Positions 1 to 8,366 of a stretch of DNA of 64,000 bases are shown piece after piece (positions within the stretch are counted from its first letter, which is position 1; every line of letters starts with the position of its first letter). The notes beneath the pieces were generated by a model that searched no databases, had not been told where the DNA came from, and saw nothing but the letters and a program-made list of their open reading frames with translations. Position numbers and translations under genes: made by a program. Source of the stretch: Streptomyces rishiriensis (GTDB lineage Bacteria > Actinomycetota > Actinomycetes > Streptomycetales > Streptomycetaceae); the NCBI RefSeq assembly GCF_003112535.1, contig NZ_BEWA01000007.1:186001-250000 (forward strand), written 5' to 3'.

Positions 1-1104
1 CCGGAGGGGCGCGTACATCAGCTCTTCGAAGCCCAGGACGAGGACGCGCCGGGCGTCCTCGGGTATCGCCTCGCCGAGGCGGGCCGTCATGGCGGGGAGG
101 GCGGCCTCCAGCCGGGCCCGGTGGCCGGGCGTGAAGCCGTGCCGGCCGCCGTCGGGAAGGCCGCGGGGCCAGGGCAGGTCGACGCGGGTGATGCGGCCGG
201 GCAGCGTCCGCCGGGTGCGGTCGCCTTCCGGGTGCGGGTCCGCCGTGGCCGGTCCGGCCCCGCGGCGGTGCCGCACGTCGTCGTCGGAGCCCCGCGCCCC
301 CGAGGGGCCGGACCCGAGGCCGGCTTCGGCGCCCTGTTCGCCCGCGGACGCGCGGTCACCGCTCGCGGCGTCCTCGGCCTCGTACCGGGCGACCAGCTCC
401 TGGCCCTTCTCCAGCACTCCGTCGGGGAGCCGCACCGTGCCGGAGGCGGTGGCGATCAGATCCACCCGGGCACCGATCTCACGGGCGAACTCCGCCAGCC
501 GGCCCGCGTCGGCCGCCGAGCGCATGTCGACGAGGGCGACGACGACGTAGCGCCGGCGCGGATACCGCTCGTGCAGGACCCGGATCGTGTTCAGGACCGT
601 GTTGCCGGTGGAGAACTCGTCGTCGACCAGGACCAGCGGACCGTCCCCGACCAGCAGCGACGGGTCCTCCGGGAGCAGCAGGTGGGAGGTGGCGTGGGAG
701 TGGGACTCCTCGAAGCCGCCCGCGGTGACGACGCCCGCCACGGGGCGGCGGGTGGAGTGCAGGTAGGGAGCCGCGCCGAGGCCGTCGGCGACACAGTGGC
801 CGAGGCCGGTGGCCGTCTCCGCGTAGCCCAGGACGACGGCCCGGGCGGCCTCCTGGGCGCCGAGGAGCTCGCGCACCCGGCGGCCCAGCGCGAAGCCGTG
901 CCCGTGCACGACGGACGGGGACTGCGGGATGTGCTTGCCCAGCACGTGGGAGACCAGCAGATGGGCCCGCTTGGGGTTGCGGCGCAGCGCCAGCCCCAGC
1001 AGGTCCGTCAGCGTGTCGTCGCCGACGAGCTCGACGCCGAGCCGGTCCGCGACCCAGGTCCCGGACCAGACCGCGTCGTGCCCGTTGTTCACTGCGTTGT
1101 TCAT
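1..1104 (-). CDS. Phosphoribosyltransferase with TRSP-type C-terminal domain (Ter cluster), partial
   Basis: The reading frame starts at the ATG at 1104 (MNNAVNNGHD) and runs off the left edge without a stop, so the C-terminus is missing. The middle carries a PRPP-binding loop, LVLVDDEFSTGNT, followed by further alpha/beta segments (YVVVALVDMRS), as in type I phosphoribosyltransferases. A low-complexity acidic/Gly linker follows, and then a segment (RITRVDLPWPRG, RVLVLGFEELMYAPL) that resembles the TRSP domain found fused to PRTases in tellurium-resistance gene clusters. It lies 26 bp downstream of the aldolase gene on the same strand, so the two are probably one operon. In published analyses of ter clusters such enzymes are predicted to make a nucleoside-like metabolite; the actual substrate is unknown. 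The PRTase call is firm; the TRSP call is from memory of the family. Confidence 0.82.
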   Translation of the reverse strand, partial: MNNAVNNGHDAVWSGTWVADRLGVELVGDDTLTDLLGLALRRNPKRAHLLVSHVLGKHIPQSPSVVHGHGFALGRRVRELLGAQEAARAVVLGYAETATGLGHCVADGLGAAPYLHSTRRPVAGVVTAGGFEESHSHATSHLLLPEDPSLLVGDGPLVLVDDEFSTGNTVLNTIRVLHERYPRRRYVVVALVDMRSAADAGRLAEFAREIGARVDLIATASGTVRLPDGVLEKGQELVARYEAEDAASGDRASAGEQGAEAGLGSGPSGARGSDDDVRHRRGAGPATADPHPEGDRTRRTLPGRITRVDLPWPRGLPDGGRHGFTPGHRARLEAALPAMTARLGEAIPEDARRVLVLGFEELMYAPLR

Positions 1105-1130
1105 GCGTCCCTTGTGGATGAGGTGGGTGT

Positions 1131-2294
1131 TCAGCCGGGTATGGCGGCGGCGAGCAGGTCGACGAAGCTGACGTCCTCGTGCGCGACGCCGAAGACCTCC
1201 GCGCGGAGCATGGTGCGCTCGGCCCAGGCGCGGTGCGGTTTCACCTCGTTCATCTTGTTCGTGTACTGCGACCGCAGTACACCCCCACCGCCGCGTTCCG
1301 GCCGCAGGATGTCCGCCGCGTCGCTGTACTCCTCGTGGCTGACCACGGACAGCGCGTGCACGGCCGGCACGTGCGAGGGATGGATGCAGGTCTTGCCGAG
1401 CAGACCGTTGGCGTGGTCGAGGGAGATCTCGCGCAGCAGCCCGTCCATCGCGTGCTCGATCAGTCTCTCGCGCAGCTCCACGGCCTGCCCCTCCAGGAAG
1501 GGGCTGTGCCGCAGCATCGGCTTGAACATGCGCTCGGGCACCCGGAAGTACTCCCAGACCGGCCCGGTCACCGTGAACCCGGTCCCGTCGGCCCGGCCCA
1601 GCATGTTCACGACGTCGGCGATCACCGAGGCGACGATCTGGACGTCGTAGGCGGTCATGTCGGGCGCTCTGCGCAGCCCGTACGAGGAGCAGAAGTCGGT
1701 CACGCCCAGGCGCAGCGCGAGGACCCGGCTGCGGTACTTCTCGACGGCGCGGGCGATGCCCTCCAGGGCGTCGACCCGCGACTCGCGGTACATCAGCTCG
1801 GGCGTCTCCAGCACGGGCATGCCGAACAGCCGGCGGCCGCTCGCCGCCTCGGCGCCCGACAGGGCCTCCAGGAAGGGGATGCCCCGCTCCTCGGTGAACT
1901 TGGGGAACACGAACCCGCTGAGCAGCTCGGCGGTGGCTCCCAGGCGTCGGACCAGGTCCGGGATCTGCTCGGGGGTGCGCACCCGGATGAACAGCAGCGG
2001 CAGCTCCACGGGCCGGGCCGCGAGGTCGGCGAACTGCCGGACGAGGTTCTCCTCGCCGGCCGCCACGTCCTCGTCGCCGATGGAGTCCTCCAGGCACAGC
2101 ACCATCGACACGACGCCGCGCTCGGTCTGCTTGACGATGTCGTCCGCCAGCCGGGGCCGCGTGGCCGGGCTGTAGAGCGTGGCGCCCAGGGCCGCGGAGA
2201 GCAGCTTGGCCGGGGAGCCGGCGCCGAAGACGCACGGCTCCCGGTAGAAGAGGCGATGCCGCACCTCAGGGGCGAGGTGCCCGAAATGACGCAT
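1131..2294 (-). CDS. HpcH/HpaI aldolase / citrate-lyase beta (CitE-like) family protein
   Basis: 387 aa, start MRHFGHLAPEVRHRLFY at 2294, chosen because a GGGGGAG ribosome site lies just upstream; the open frame extends further but without one. The protein has the CitE/HpcH TIM-barrel pattern: LCLEDSIGDED near the N-terminus (acidic metal/CoA-site residues), LPLLFIRVRTPEQ, GFVFPKFTEERG, and a C-terminal GKTCIHPSHVPAV motif typical of CitE-like lyases. This family cleaves or forms C-C bonds on small acids, often as CoA esters, with Mg2+. It is the upstream partner of the phosphoribosyltransferase gene, which fits the enzyme set of ter-associated biosynthetic clusters. The substrate cannot be inferred. 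Confidence 0.85.
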   Translation of the reverse strand: MRHFGHLAPEVRHRLFYREPCVFGAGSPAKLLSAALGATLYSPATRPRLADDIVKQTERGVVSMVLCLEDSIGDEDVAAGEENLVRQFADLAARPVELPLLFIRVRTPEQIPDLVRRLGATAELLSGFVFPKFTEERGIPFLEALSGAEAASGRRLFGMPVLETPELMYRESRVDALEGIARAVEKYRSRVLALRLGVTDFCSSYGLRRAPDMTAYDVQIVASVIADVVNMLGRADGTGFTVTGPVWEYFRVPERMFKPMLRHSPFLEGQAVELRERLIEHAMDGLLREISLDHANGLLGKTCIHPSHVPAVHALSVVSHEEYSDAADILRPERGGGGVLRSQYTNKMNEVKPHRAWAERTMLRAEVFGVAHEDVSFVDLLAAAIPG

Positions 2295-2503
2295 AAATCT
2301 CCCCCGTGATGCAAGGTAAGGCGATGGATTCGGCAAGAGGTGGCCGGTAATAGTACGTAGGGATTCATGTCCGGAGTTCCCACCGGCCATGAATTTCGGG
2401 TAACTCCAACACGCACAGTCGCGCACAGACCCGCACAGTCGGGTGCGGGGCACCCGGGTACCCCGCATTGTCGTGAGCAGGCCCGAGAAGGCAGGATGAC
2501 CGC

Positions 2504-3259
2504 ATGACGCACGCGATGCTGAAGGGGTCGAACGTCCCGCTGAAAGCCACCACGGTGCGCGCCGTGCTGCGCTGGACCCCCGGGCAGGGGGTCCCGGACG
2601 TCGACGTCTCGGCGCTGCTCCTCGGTCTCGACGGTCGTGTGCGCTCCGACGAGGACTTCGTCTTCTACAACCAGCCCCGGCATCCTTCGGGGAAGGTGTG
2701 GCGGCTCGGCAAGAAGCGCGTCGCCGAGGGCCTCACCGACACCATCCAGACGGATCTCTCCGGTGTCGAGTCGGGTGTCGGCCAGATCCTGCTGGTCGCT
2801 TCGGCGGACGGCGTCGCTTTCGACCGCGTACGTTCCCTCAGCATCCTGCTGTACGACGCGGCGGCCGACGGGGAGCCCATGGCCACCTTCGACATCCGCC
2901 CCGAGACGGGCCAGGAGACCGCTCTGATCTGCGGCGAGCTGTACCGGCGCGGCGAGGGCTGGAAGTTCCGCGCCCTGGGCGAGGGCTACTCCAACGGCCT
3001 CAAGGGCCTGGCCACCGACTTCGGCATCTCGGTGGACGAGTCGGAGGAGGCCGCCGCGGACCCGGCGCCGGCCCAGGCGCAGCAGAGCCCGCAGACGCCG
3101 GGCCCTTCCCAGCCGCTGCCGCCGGAGCAGCCCGCGTCGGCCGCCCCCCAGCACCAGCCGTCCTACGGCTACCCGGCGAGCCTGCCGACGTACGGCTACG
3201 GGTACCCGGACGGCGCCTTCCGCCTGCCGCCGCAGGGGCCGCAGTTCATCGGACGGTGA
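2504..3259 (+). CDS. TerD-family stress protein with Pro/Gln/Tyr-rich tail
   Basis: 251 aa. Residues 1-185 form a TerD domain: it opens [10 protein letters not shown], has [13 protein letters not shown] (the acidic strand used for Ca2+ binding in TerD), [12 protein letters not shown], a DLSGVESGV loop, and ends with the family signature [19 protein letters not shown] followed by [10 protein letters not shown]. The remaining ~65 residues are low complexity, rich in Pro, Gln, Ala and, at the end, Tyr/Gly ([16 protein letters not shown]). That tail is absent from the two short TerD copies at 5493-6767. The gene is divergent from the aldolase gene, with 209 bp between them. Its role is presumably in the tellurite/oxidative or membrane stress response; the biochemical activity of TerD proteins is not settled. 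Confidence 0.88.
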   Translation: MTHAMLKGSNVPLKATTVRAVLRWTPGQGVPDVDVSALLLGLDGRVRSDEDFVFYNQPRHPSGKVWRLGKKRVAEGLTDTIQTDLSGVESGVGQILLVASADGVAFDRVRSLSILLYDAAADGEPMATFDIRPETGQETALICGELYRRGEGWKFRALGEGYSNGLKGLATDFGISVDESEEAAADPAPAQAQQSPQTPGPSQPLPPEQPASAAPQHQPSYGYPASLPTYGYGYPDGAFRLPPQGPQFIGR

Positions 3260-3305
3260 GGCGCGGGCAGGCCGGTGCGGGCGGCCGGGTGAGCGCCCTG
3301 CGGCG

Positions 3306-4043
3306 CTACTTCTCGGCCTTCGCCTTGTAGCCCCGCCCCCACTGCAGCCCCCACCCGTAGAGCCGGTCCAGCTCGGCCTGGAAGCCGTAGACGAAGCGCA
3401 CCTCGCGCCGCACGATCAGCTCCCCCTTGACGTTCTCGATCATCACCACCGCGCACGAGCGGGCCTGTGGATGCCGCTCGTCGAGGCCTATCTCGATCCG
3501 CGGCCCGTTGCTCGGGTACAGCGTGACGATCGCGTGCGTGCGGTCGAAGGCCGGCGTCTGGTCGTAGATGTAGACGAAGACGAGGAGCCGCTTGATCTGC
3601 TCGCGGTGGTCGAGGTTGACGTACATCGTCTCGCCGGACGCCGACCCGAACCGGTCGTCCCCGCTCAGCTTCACGAACGGCGGCGCGTTCACGTCGCCCA
3701 GCAGCCCGCCCAGCGGCTGGACGACGCCCTTCGTCCCGTCGGCCAGCTCGTACAGGCAGCCGAGGTCGAGGTCGACGTTGACCATGCTCTGGCTGTGCCC
3801 GATGACCTCGGGGGGCCGCAGCGCCTTGAAGGGATGGCGCAGCAGGCTCTCCCGCTGCAGCCCGCCGATGTCGGACGTGCGCATCCGCCAGGCCAGGTTC
3901 ACCCGCAGGTTGCCGGTCGCGGCACCCTGTTTGGTGAGGGACACCGTGTGATGCCGTTTGGTCAGCTCGATCGCGTTGGTGGCCGCGCTGCCCGAGTCGA
4001 AGTCGGCCGCCCTGCTGCCCAGGATTCCGTCGAAGAAGCCCAT
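3306..4043 (-). CDS. TerA-like (TerD-domain superfamily) stress protein
   Basis: 245 aa from the ATG at 4043 (MGFFDGILGS), preceded by GGAGGTGGGGGCGGGA; the longer open frame upstream has no such site. The protein contains VSLTKQGAATGNLRVNLAW, then VDLDLGCLYELADGTKG (TerD-type acidic strand), PFVKLSGDDRFGSASGETMYVNL and a long beta-rich C-terminal half (LLVFVYIYDQTPAFD, MIENVKGELIVRREVRFVYGF). This matches TerA-type proteins, in which a TerD-like domain carries a modified N-terminal extension. It is convergent with the TerD gene at 2504 and lies 117 bp downstream of the DUF475 membrane gene on the same strand, so co-transcription with that gene is likely. No catalytic function is known for the family. 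Confidence 0.78.
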   Translation of the reverse strand: MGFFDGILGSRAADFDSGSAATNAIELTKRHHTVSLTKQGAATGNLRVNLAWRMRTSDIGGLQRESLLRHPFKALRPPEVIGHSQSMVNVDLDLGCLYELADGTKGVVQPLGGLLGDVNAPPFVKLSGDDRFGSASGETMYVNLDHREQIKRLLVFVYIYDQTPAFDRTHAIVTLYPSNGPRIEIGLDERHPQARSCAVVMIENVKGELIVRREVRFVYGFQAELDRLYGWGLQWGRGYKAKAEK

Positions 4044-4160
4044 TCCCGCCCCCACCTCCACGTCCACGGCGTTCGCCGGGACAGACCGGCGGGGCGGCCG
4101 GGTCCAGGACAGTGTCCTCACCGGCCGCCCCGTTCAGAGCGTTCCGCACTCAGCGAGTGG

Positions 4161-5309
4161 TCACACCCCGGACGAGACCTCAGTCTTCTCGTCCGTGCCC
4201 TGCGCTTTTCCCTCTGCCGCTGCCAGCGCCTTGTTGCGGCGCACGGAGGACCAGAAGGACCAGGCGATCAGGACGACGCCGACGAGGCCGGTGATGACCT
4301 CGTTGATCTGGTACTGGATGGTGACCATGAGGATGACGGCGAGGGCACCGATCGCGTAGTGGGCGCCGTGCTCCAGGTAGACGTAGTCGTCGAGGGTGCC
4401 CTGGCGGACGAGGTACACGGTGAGCGACCGGACGTACATGGCGCCGACGCCGAGGCCGAGGGCCATCAGGACGATGTCGTTGGTGATGGCGAAGGCGCCG
4501 ATCACGCCGTCGAAGGAGAAGGACGCGTCGAGGACCTCGAGGTAGAGGAACATGAAGAACGCGGCCTGGCCGGCGAGGACGACCGGCGAACGCTTCTTCC
4601 CGGTGCGCGCGGCCTCTTCCTCCTCCTCGTGCTCCCGCTCCTCCTCTTCCTCGAGCTTGTCCTCGAAGTAGCCGGAGAGCCCGCCGACGACCATGTAGGT
4701 GATCAGGCCGGCGATGCCGGAGATCAGGACCGTCTGCGCCTTGTCGACGTGCGCCCCGCCGTGCTGGTGGGCGTGGGTGGCGAAGGTGAAGGACGTGATC
4801 AGCAGGACGATCAGCGCGATGCAGACCGACAGCATGTCGACCTTGCCCAGCTTGGCGAGCGGGCGCTCGATCCAGCGGAGCCACTGGATGTCCCGGTCCT
4901 CGAAGATGAAGTCCAGGAAGATCATCAGCAGGAACATGCCACCGAAGGCGGCGATCGACGGGTGCGCGTCGGTGACGAGCTGCTGGTACTTGTCCTTGTC
5001 GTTGAGCGCCAGGTCCACCGCGTCGATCGGACCGATCTTGGCGCTGATGGCGACGATGACGACGGGAAAGATCAGCCGCATGCCGAAGACGGCGATCAGC
5101 ACGCCCACCGTGAGGAAGATCTTCTGCCAGAAGGCGCTCATCTTCTTCAGGATTCCGGCGTTGACCACCGCGTTGTCGAAGGACAGCGAGATTTCGAGGA
5201 CGCAGAGGATCGCCACGATGCCGAGAGCCTCCCACCCCCCGTAGAAGCCCGCCGCCACGAGGCCGAGCGCGGTGATCGCGAACGACCAGCCGAAGGTTTT
5301 CAGAAGCAC
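4161..5309 (-). CDS. DUF475 / TerC-like integral membrane protein
   Basis: 382 aa, GTG start at 5309. It has about eight hydrophobic segments with the TerC-superfamily hallmark LEISLSFDNAVVNAG near residue 40 and a second related repeat LEVLDASFSFDGVIGAFA near residue 262. The conserved Asp residues in these FDN/FDG motifs are proposed metal-binding sites. A cytoplasmic loop between the halves is strongly acidic (EEEEEREHEEEEE). TerC proteins are linked to tellurite resistance, and Alx/MntC-type relatives export Mn2+. It sits between TerD-domain genes, consistent with a membrane partner of TerD. No strong ribosome site precedes the GTG, so the exact start is less certain. Confidence 0.85.
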   Translation of the reverse strand: MLLKTFGWSFAITALGLVAAGFYGGWEALGIVAILCVLEISLSFDNAVVNAGILKKMSAFWQKIFLTVGVLIAVFGMRLIFPVVIVAISAKIGPIDAVDLALNDKDKYQQLVTDAHPSIAAFGGMFLLMIFLDFIFEDRDIQWLRWIERPLAKLGKVDMLSVCIALIVLLITSFTFATHAHQHGGAHVDKAQTVLISGIAGLITYMVVGGLSGYFEDKLEEEEEREHEEEEEAARTGKKRSPVVLAGQAAFFMFLYLEVLDASFSFDGVIGAFAITNDIVLMALGLGVGAMYVRSLTVYLVRQGTLDDYVYLEHGAHYAIGALAVILMVTIQYQINEVITGLVGVVLIAWSFWSSVRRNKALAAAEGKAQGTDEKTEVSSGV

Positions 5310-5335
5310 TGGCTACCCAATCGTGTATTGGGGGT

Positions 5336-5361
5336 CCTCCCGGACGGTGTCCGGGGGGAGG
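5336..5361 (-). terminator. Possible hairpin between terD and the DUF475 gene
   Basis: CCTCCCGGAC (5336-5345) pairs with GTCC-GGG---AGG in 5349-5361 around a 3-nt loop, with three extra G residues on one arm. It lies after the terD stop and before the DUF475 start, so it could end terD transcription or act in the DUF475 leader. The pairing is imperfect. Confidence 0.3.
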
Positions 5362-5492
5362 GCCTCCCCGCGCCGTACTCGGCTTTACGAAACGTTGACT
5401 TTCAGCTGCTGAGTCTAAGGGTCGGCCGTTACGTGCGGTACAGGCGGTCCCGTACCGGCCGGTAGCCGGGCTGCCGAGGAGGCCGGGGGCCG

Positions 5493-6068
5493 CTAGGAGA
5501 CGTTCACCCCGAAGTCCAGGGCGATGCCCCGCAGTCCGGACGCGTACCCCTGTCCCACGGCCCTGAACTTCCACTCGCCCTGGTACCGGTAGAGCTCGCC
5601 GAAGATCATGGCGGTCTCCGTGCTCGCGTCCTCGCTGAGGTCGTAGCGGGCGAGTTCCTGGCCGTCGGCCTGGTTGACGACGCGGATGAAGGCGTTGGCG
5701 ACCTGCCCGAAGGTCTGGCCCCGCTCGTCGGCCATGTGGATGGAGACCGGGAAGACGATCTTGTCGCAGTGCGGCGGCACCTTGGGAAGGTTGACCAGGA
5801 GCGACTCGTCGTCGCCCTCGCCCTCACCGGTGAGGTTGTCGCCGGTGTGCTCGACCGAGCCGTCCGGACTCGTGAGCTGGTTGTAGAAGACGAACCACTC
5901 GTCCCCCATCACCCGCCCGTTGGTGCACAGCAGGGCGCTGGCGTCCAGGTCGAAGGGGGCTCCGGTGGTGGAGCGCGCGTCCCAGCCGAGTCCGACCATC
6001 ACCTGAGTGAGGTTCGGCGCGGCCTTGGACAGGGAGACGTTGCCTCCCTTGGCGAGCGTGACGCCCAT
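5493..6068 (-). CDS. terD: TerD-family stress protein
   Basis: 191 aa, the standard TerD length. It begins [15 protein letters not shown] and shows the canonical features in order: [10 protein letters not shown] (acidic Ca2+-binding strand), [20 protein letters not shown], the GEGEGDDES acidic loop, [18 protein letters not shown], and [19 protein letters not shown] followed by [12 protein letters not shown]. It is a close paralogue of the next upstream gene (6192-6767), with the same orientation and a 123-bp spacer containing a hairpin. TerD proteins are calcium-binding cytoplasmic/peripheral membrane proteins in stress response; in Streptomyces several copies influence differentiation and tellurite tolerance. 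Confidence 0.93.
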   Translation of the reverse strand: MGVTLAKGGNVSLSKAAPNLTQVMVGLGWDARSTTGAPFDLDASALLCTNGRVMGDEWFVFYNQLTSPDGSVEHTGDNLTGEGEGDDESLLVNLPKVPPHCDKIVFPVSIHMADERGQTFGQVANAFIRVVNQADGQELARYDLSEDASTETAMIFGELYRYQGEWKFRAVGQGYASGLRGIALDFGVNVS

Positions 6069-6122
6069 GTTGCTGGTCCTCCCCTAGGTGGTGCTCGGTG
6101 CTGCCTCTTGGTTGTCCTGCGC

Positions 6123-6157
6123 GTCCGGCGCCGACCGTAAACGGTGCGGCGCCGGAC
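6123..6157 (-). terminator. Stem-loop between the two terD genes
   Basis: GTCCGGCGCCG (6123-6133) pairs with CGGCGCCGGAC (6147-6157), continued inward by ACCGT/ACGGT around a 2-nt AA loop with a single bulged G. It is 35 nt downstream of the upstream terD stop on the minus strand. There is no long T-run, so partial termination or mRNA end protection is as likely as full termination. Confidence 0.5.
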
Positions 6158-6191
6158 GGAGGGGACGTTCGGGTGGCTGGGGCCCTGCGGC

Positions 6192-6767
6192 TCAGACGTT
6201 GACGCCGAAGTCCTGCGCGATGCCGCGCAGGCCCGACGCGTAGCCCTGGCCGATGGCACGGAACTTCCACTCCGCGCCGTGCCGGTAGAGCTCGCCGAAG
6301 ACCATGGCGGTCTCGGTCGACGCGTCCTCGCTCAGGTCGTAGCGGGCGATCTCGGTGCCGCCGGCCTGGTTCACGACGCGGATGAACGCGTTGCGCACCT
6401 GACCGAAGGACTGCTGGCGGTTCTCGGCGTCGTAGATCGAGACCGGGAAGACGATCTTCTCGACGTCGGCCGGGACCGCGGCGAGGTTCACCTTGATCGC
6501 CTCGTCGTCGCCCTCGCCCTCACCGGTGGTGTTGTCGCCGGTGTGCTCGACCGAGCCGTCGGGGCTCTTGAGGTTGTTGAAGAAGACGAAGTTGGCATCG
6601 CTGCCGACCTTGCCCGAGTTGTTCAGCAGCAGCGCGCTGGCGTCCAGGTCGAAGTCGGTGCCGGTCGTGGTGCGCACGTCCCACCCCAGACCGACGATGA
6701 CCGCGGTCAGGCCCGGGGCCTCCTTGGTCAGCGAAACGTTGCCGCCCTTGCTGAGGCTGACTCCCAC
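6192..6767 (-). CDS. terD: TerD-family stress protein
   Basis: 191 aa from a GTG at 6767 ([15 protein letters not shown]), chosen because GGAGG lies 7 nt upstream and because the result matches its paralogue exactly in length. An ATG 39 bp further upstream is in frame but lacks support. Motifs: [78 protein letters not shown]. It is the first gene of the minus-strand run terD-terD-DUF475-TerA-like. It carries the typical aspartate-rich Ca2+-binding pattern of the family. Confidence 0.93.
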   Translation of the reverse strand: MGVSLSKGGNVSLTKEAPGLTAVIVGLGWDVRTTTGTDFDLDASALLLNNSGKVGSDANFVFFNNLKSPDGSVEHTGDNTTGEGEGDDEAIKVNLAAVPADVEKIVFPVSIYDAENRQQSFGQVRNAFIRVVNQAGGTEIARYDLSEDASTETAMVFGELYRHGAEWKFRAIGQGYASGLRGIAQDFGVNV

Positions 6768-6941
6768 GAGTCCTCCATTGGTGTCCTGGGGCGGGAGCCC
6801 CGTCATGCGTTGGATATCGGATCAACGAGTCGATCCTAGTGACGGGTTCCCGCAGGACGCAGGCCCCGCACCCGAAGAATCACAGGGTGTCGGGATCCGG
6901 GCGCCGGGATCCGGCAGTCCGAGAGCCCCGGGCCGGCGCGA

Positions 6942-7400
6942 TCAGAGGGTGTCGAGCGCCTTGACGTACGCGCCGAGGTCACGGGCGTCCGGCAGCGCGT
7001 TGACGACCGTCCAGCGCACGACGCCCTCCTTGTCGATGACGAAGGTGCCGCGCACCGCGCAGCCCTTGTCCTCGGCGAAGACGCCGTAGGCGCGGGAGAC
7101 CTCGCCGTGCGGCCAGAAGTCGCTGAGCAGCGGGTACTCCAGCCCCTCCTGCTCGGCGAAGACGCGCAGGGTGTGGATGGAGTCGTTGGAGACGGCGAGC
7201 ACCTCGGTCTCGCGGTCGGCGAACTTCGGGAGGTTGTCGCGCACCTCGCACAGCTCGCCCGTGCACACGCCGGTGAAGGCGAAGGGGTAGAAGAGCAGGA
7301 TCACGTTCTTGCTGCCCCGGAAATCGGAGAGCTTCACGTCCCGGCCGTGGTTGTCCTTGAGCTCGAAGTCGGGGGCCTTGTCGCCGACCTGGATCGCCAT
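6942..7400 (-). CDS. AhpE-like peroxiredoxin
   Basis: 152 aa. Thioredoxin-fold peroxiredoxin with KAPDFELKD at the N-terminus, the peroxidatic motif [13 protein letters not shown] (Cys46), and [18 protein letters not shown] plus [13 protein letters not shown], a pattern and length very close to mycobacterial AhpE. It reduces peroxides or peroxynitrite. AhpE is usually a one-cysteine enzyme, but here extra cysteines occur at residue 51 (GELC) and near 112 (DKGC), so an intramolecular resolving cysteine is possible. Start MAIQVGDK at 7400. It sits between the Ter stress cluster and the DUF3052 gene and is separated from the latter by a strong terminator. Confidence 0.92.
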   Translation of the reverse strand: MAIQVGDKAPDFELKDNHGRDVKLSDFRGSKNVILLFYPFAFTGVCTGELCEVRDNLPKFADRETEVLAVSNDSIHTLRVFAEQEGLEYPLLSDFWPHGEVSRAYGVFAEDKGCAVRGTFVIDKEGVVRWTVVNALPDARDLGAYVKALDTL

Positions 7401-7465
7401 CGCCTGGATGTCCCTTCGTGGGCTGTCTGGGTGAGACCAGCCTACGCAGCGATCACCGGGAGCGA

Positions 7466-7500
7466 CGGACGGGCCGGGTCGCAGAGACCCGGCCCGTCCG
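7466..7500 (-). terminator. Strong hairpin terminator after the DUF3052 gene
   Basis: Perfect 15-bp stem: CGGACGGGCCGGGTC (7466-7480) and its complement (7486-7500) with a GCAGA loop. It begins 36 nt past the DUF3052 stop (minus strand) and 66 nt before the peroxiredoxin start, so it separates the two genes. Confidence 0.8.
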
Positions 7501-7535
7501 GAATCGATCACTTCTGGGACGTCACTCCTCGGACG

Positions 7536-7973
7536 TCACTTCCTGGACTTGGCGGCCTTGGGCGTCACCAGCCGGCTGCCGCTCCAGTCCTTGCCCACGC
7601 TGACGCTCTTGCTGGCCGACAGACCCGCAGTCGTCGCGGCTTCGGAGATGTCGCTCGGCTCCACGTATCCCGTACGGCCGGTCTTCGGCGTCAGGAGGAG
7701 GATCGACCCGCCTTCTTCGATGTACGTGGTGGCGTCCACCAGCGCATCCGTCAGGTCTCCGTCATCGTCGCGGAACCAGAGCACTACGGCGTCGGCGACG
7801 TCGTCGTAGTCCTCGTCCACCAGATCGCTGCCGATGACTTCCTCGATGGACTCGCGGAGCTCCTGGTCGACGTCGTCGTCGTAGCCGATCTCCTGGACCA
7901 CCTGCTCGGGCTGGAAACCCAGCCTGACGGCAGGGCTGGTCCGCTCCTCCGCGTGGTCCGCGGTCGCGCTCAC
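7536..7973 (-). CDS. DUF3052 domain-containing protein
   Basis: 145 aa, GTG start at 7973 with AGGAGG 7 nt upstream; an in-frame ATG at 7991 lacks any ribosome site. Small acidic protein (VVQEIGYDDDVDQELRE, DLVDEDYDDVADAVVLWFRDDDGDL) with a C-terminal LLTPKTGRTGYVEPSDI and a Lys-rich end (TPKAAKSRK). This is the actinobacterial DUF3052 family, conserved beside aceE in streptomycetes. The function is unknown; the fold may be related to regulatory/ligand domains. It is transcribed divergently from aceE across a 393-bp gap. Confidence 0.88.
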   Translation of the reverse strand: MSATADHAEERTSPAVRLGFQPEQVVQEIGYDDDVDQELRESIEEVIGSDLVDEDYDDVADAVVLWFRDDDGDLTDALVDATTYIEEGGSILLLTPKTGRTGYVEPSDISEAATTAGLSASKSVSVGKDWSGSRLVTPKAAKSRK

Positions 7974-8366
7974 GGGTTGCCTCCTGATCATGGTTTGGGA
8001 ATATCTCAGCCACGCGCGTGCGCGAAGCATTGGCCGTAGTCCACACGGGCGGGACGGATCGCGCAAGTACCCGGCGGTTCGGACCGCCGAAACGGTGACG
8101 ATCCTGGCCGTGTCGACGCAACTCCAGGCACTCGATGCGGACGCATGGTGACGCACACCACACCTATCTGCCCTGTTTGCGTATTTGAGAACCATCCAAG
8201 GGTACGAGATTCGAACGGGTGCCGGTTACCTAGGGGTAGAGATGACGTTTACGGCCCCTAGGTACACGATGGGGGCGGTGCAGCTACTGGAGAAGCAGCT
8301 CGGTACCGGTGAGATCCCCAGCGAGAGAAAATGCCCCACACAGCCCTCTGACAGGTAAGGAACAGC
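7974..8366. other. 393-bp divergent intergenic region between DUF3052 gene and aceE
   Basis: This region has no plausible gene on either strand. It should hold the promoters for both flanking units. The clearest structure is the 10-bp inverted repeat at 8227-8264, listed separately. No convincing -35/-10 pair stood out by eye. The aceE end carries AAGGA 7 nt before the GTG start. Confidence 0.6.
8227..8264. promoter_or_regulatory. Perfect inverted repeat upstream of aceE (candidate operator)
   Basis: TACCTAGGGG at 8227-8236 is repeated in reverse complement as CCCCTAGGTA at 8255-8264, separated by 18 nt. It lies about 100 bp before the aceE start. Each arm contains the self-complementary CCTAGG. 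It could be a regulator binding site or an RNA stem in a long leader. Confidence 0.45.

Noticed and set aside
121..1650. Long plus-strand open frame (509 codons) over the PRTase and aldolase genes
   Set aside because: It is an opposite-strand shadow of two real minus-strand genes; composition is rich in Arg/Gly/Val with no recognisable motif and no ribosome site. The same holds for the long counter-strand frames over fabD/fabH, the transporters, abfA and the FAD gene.
2496..2507. Three-codon frame overlapping the TerD start (ATGACCGCATGA)
   Set aside because: Too short to assess; likely chance.
8200..8225. TTCGAAC-containing stretch resembling a tRNA T arm
   Set aside because: No acceptor, D or anticodon stem can be folded around it.
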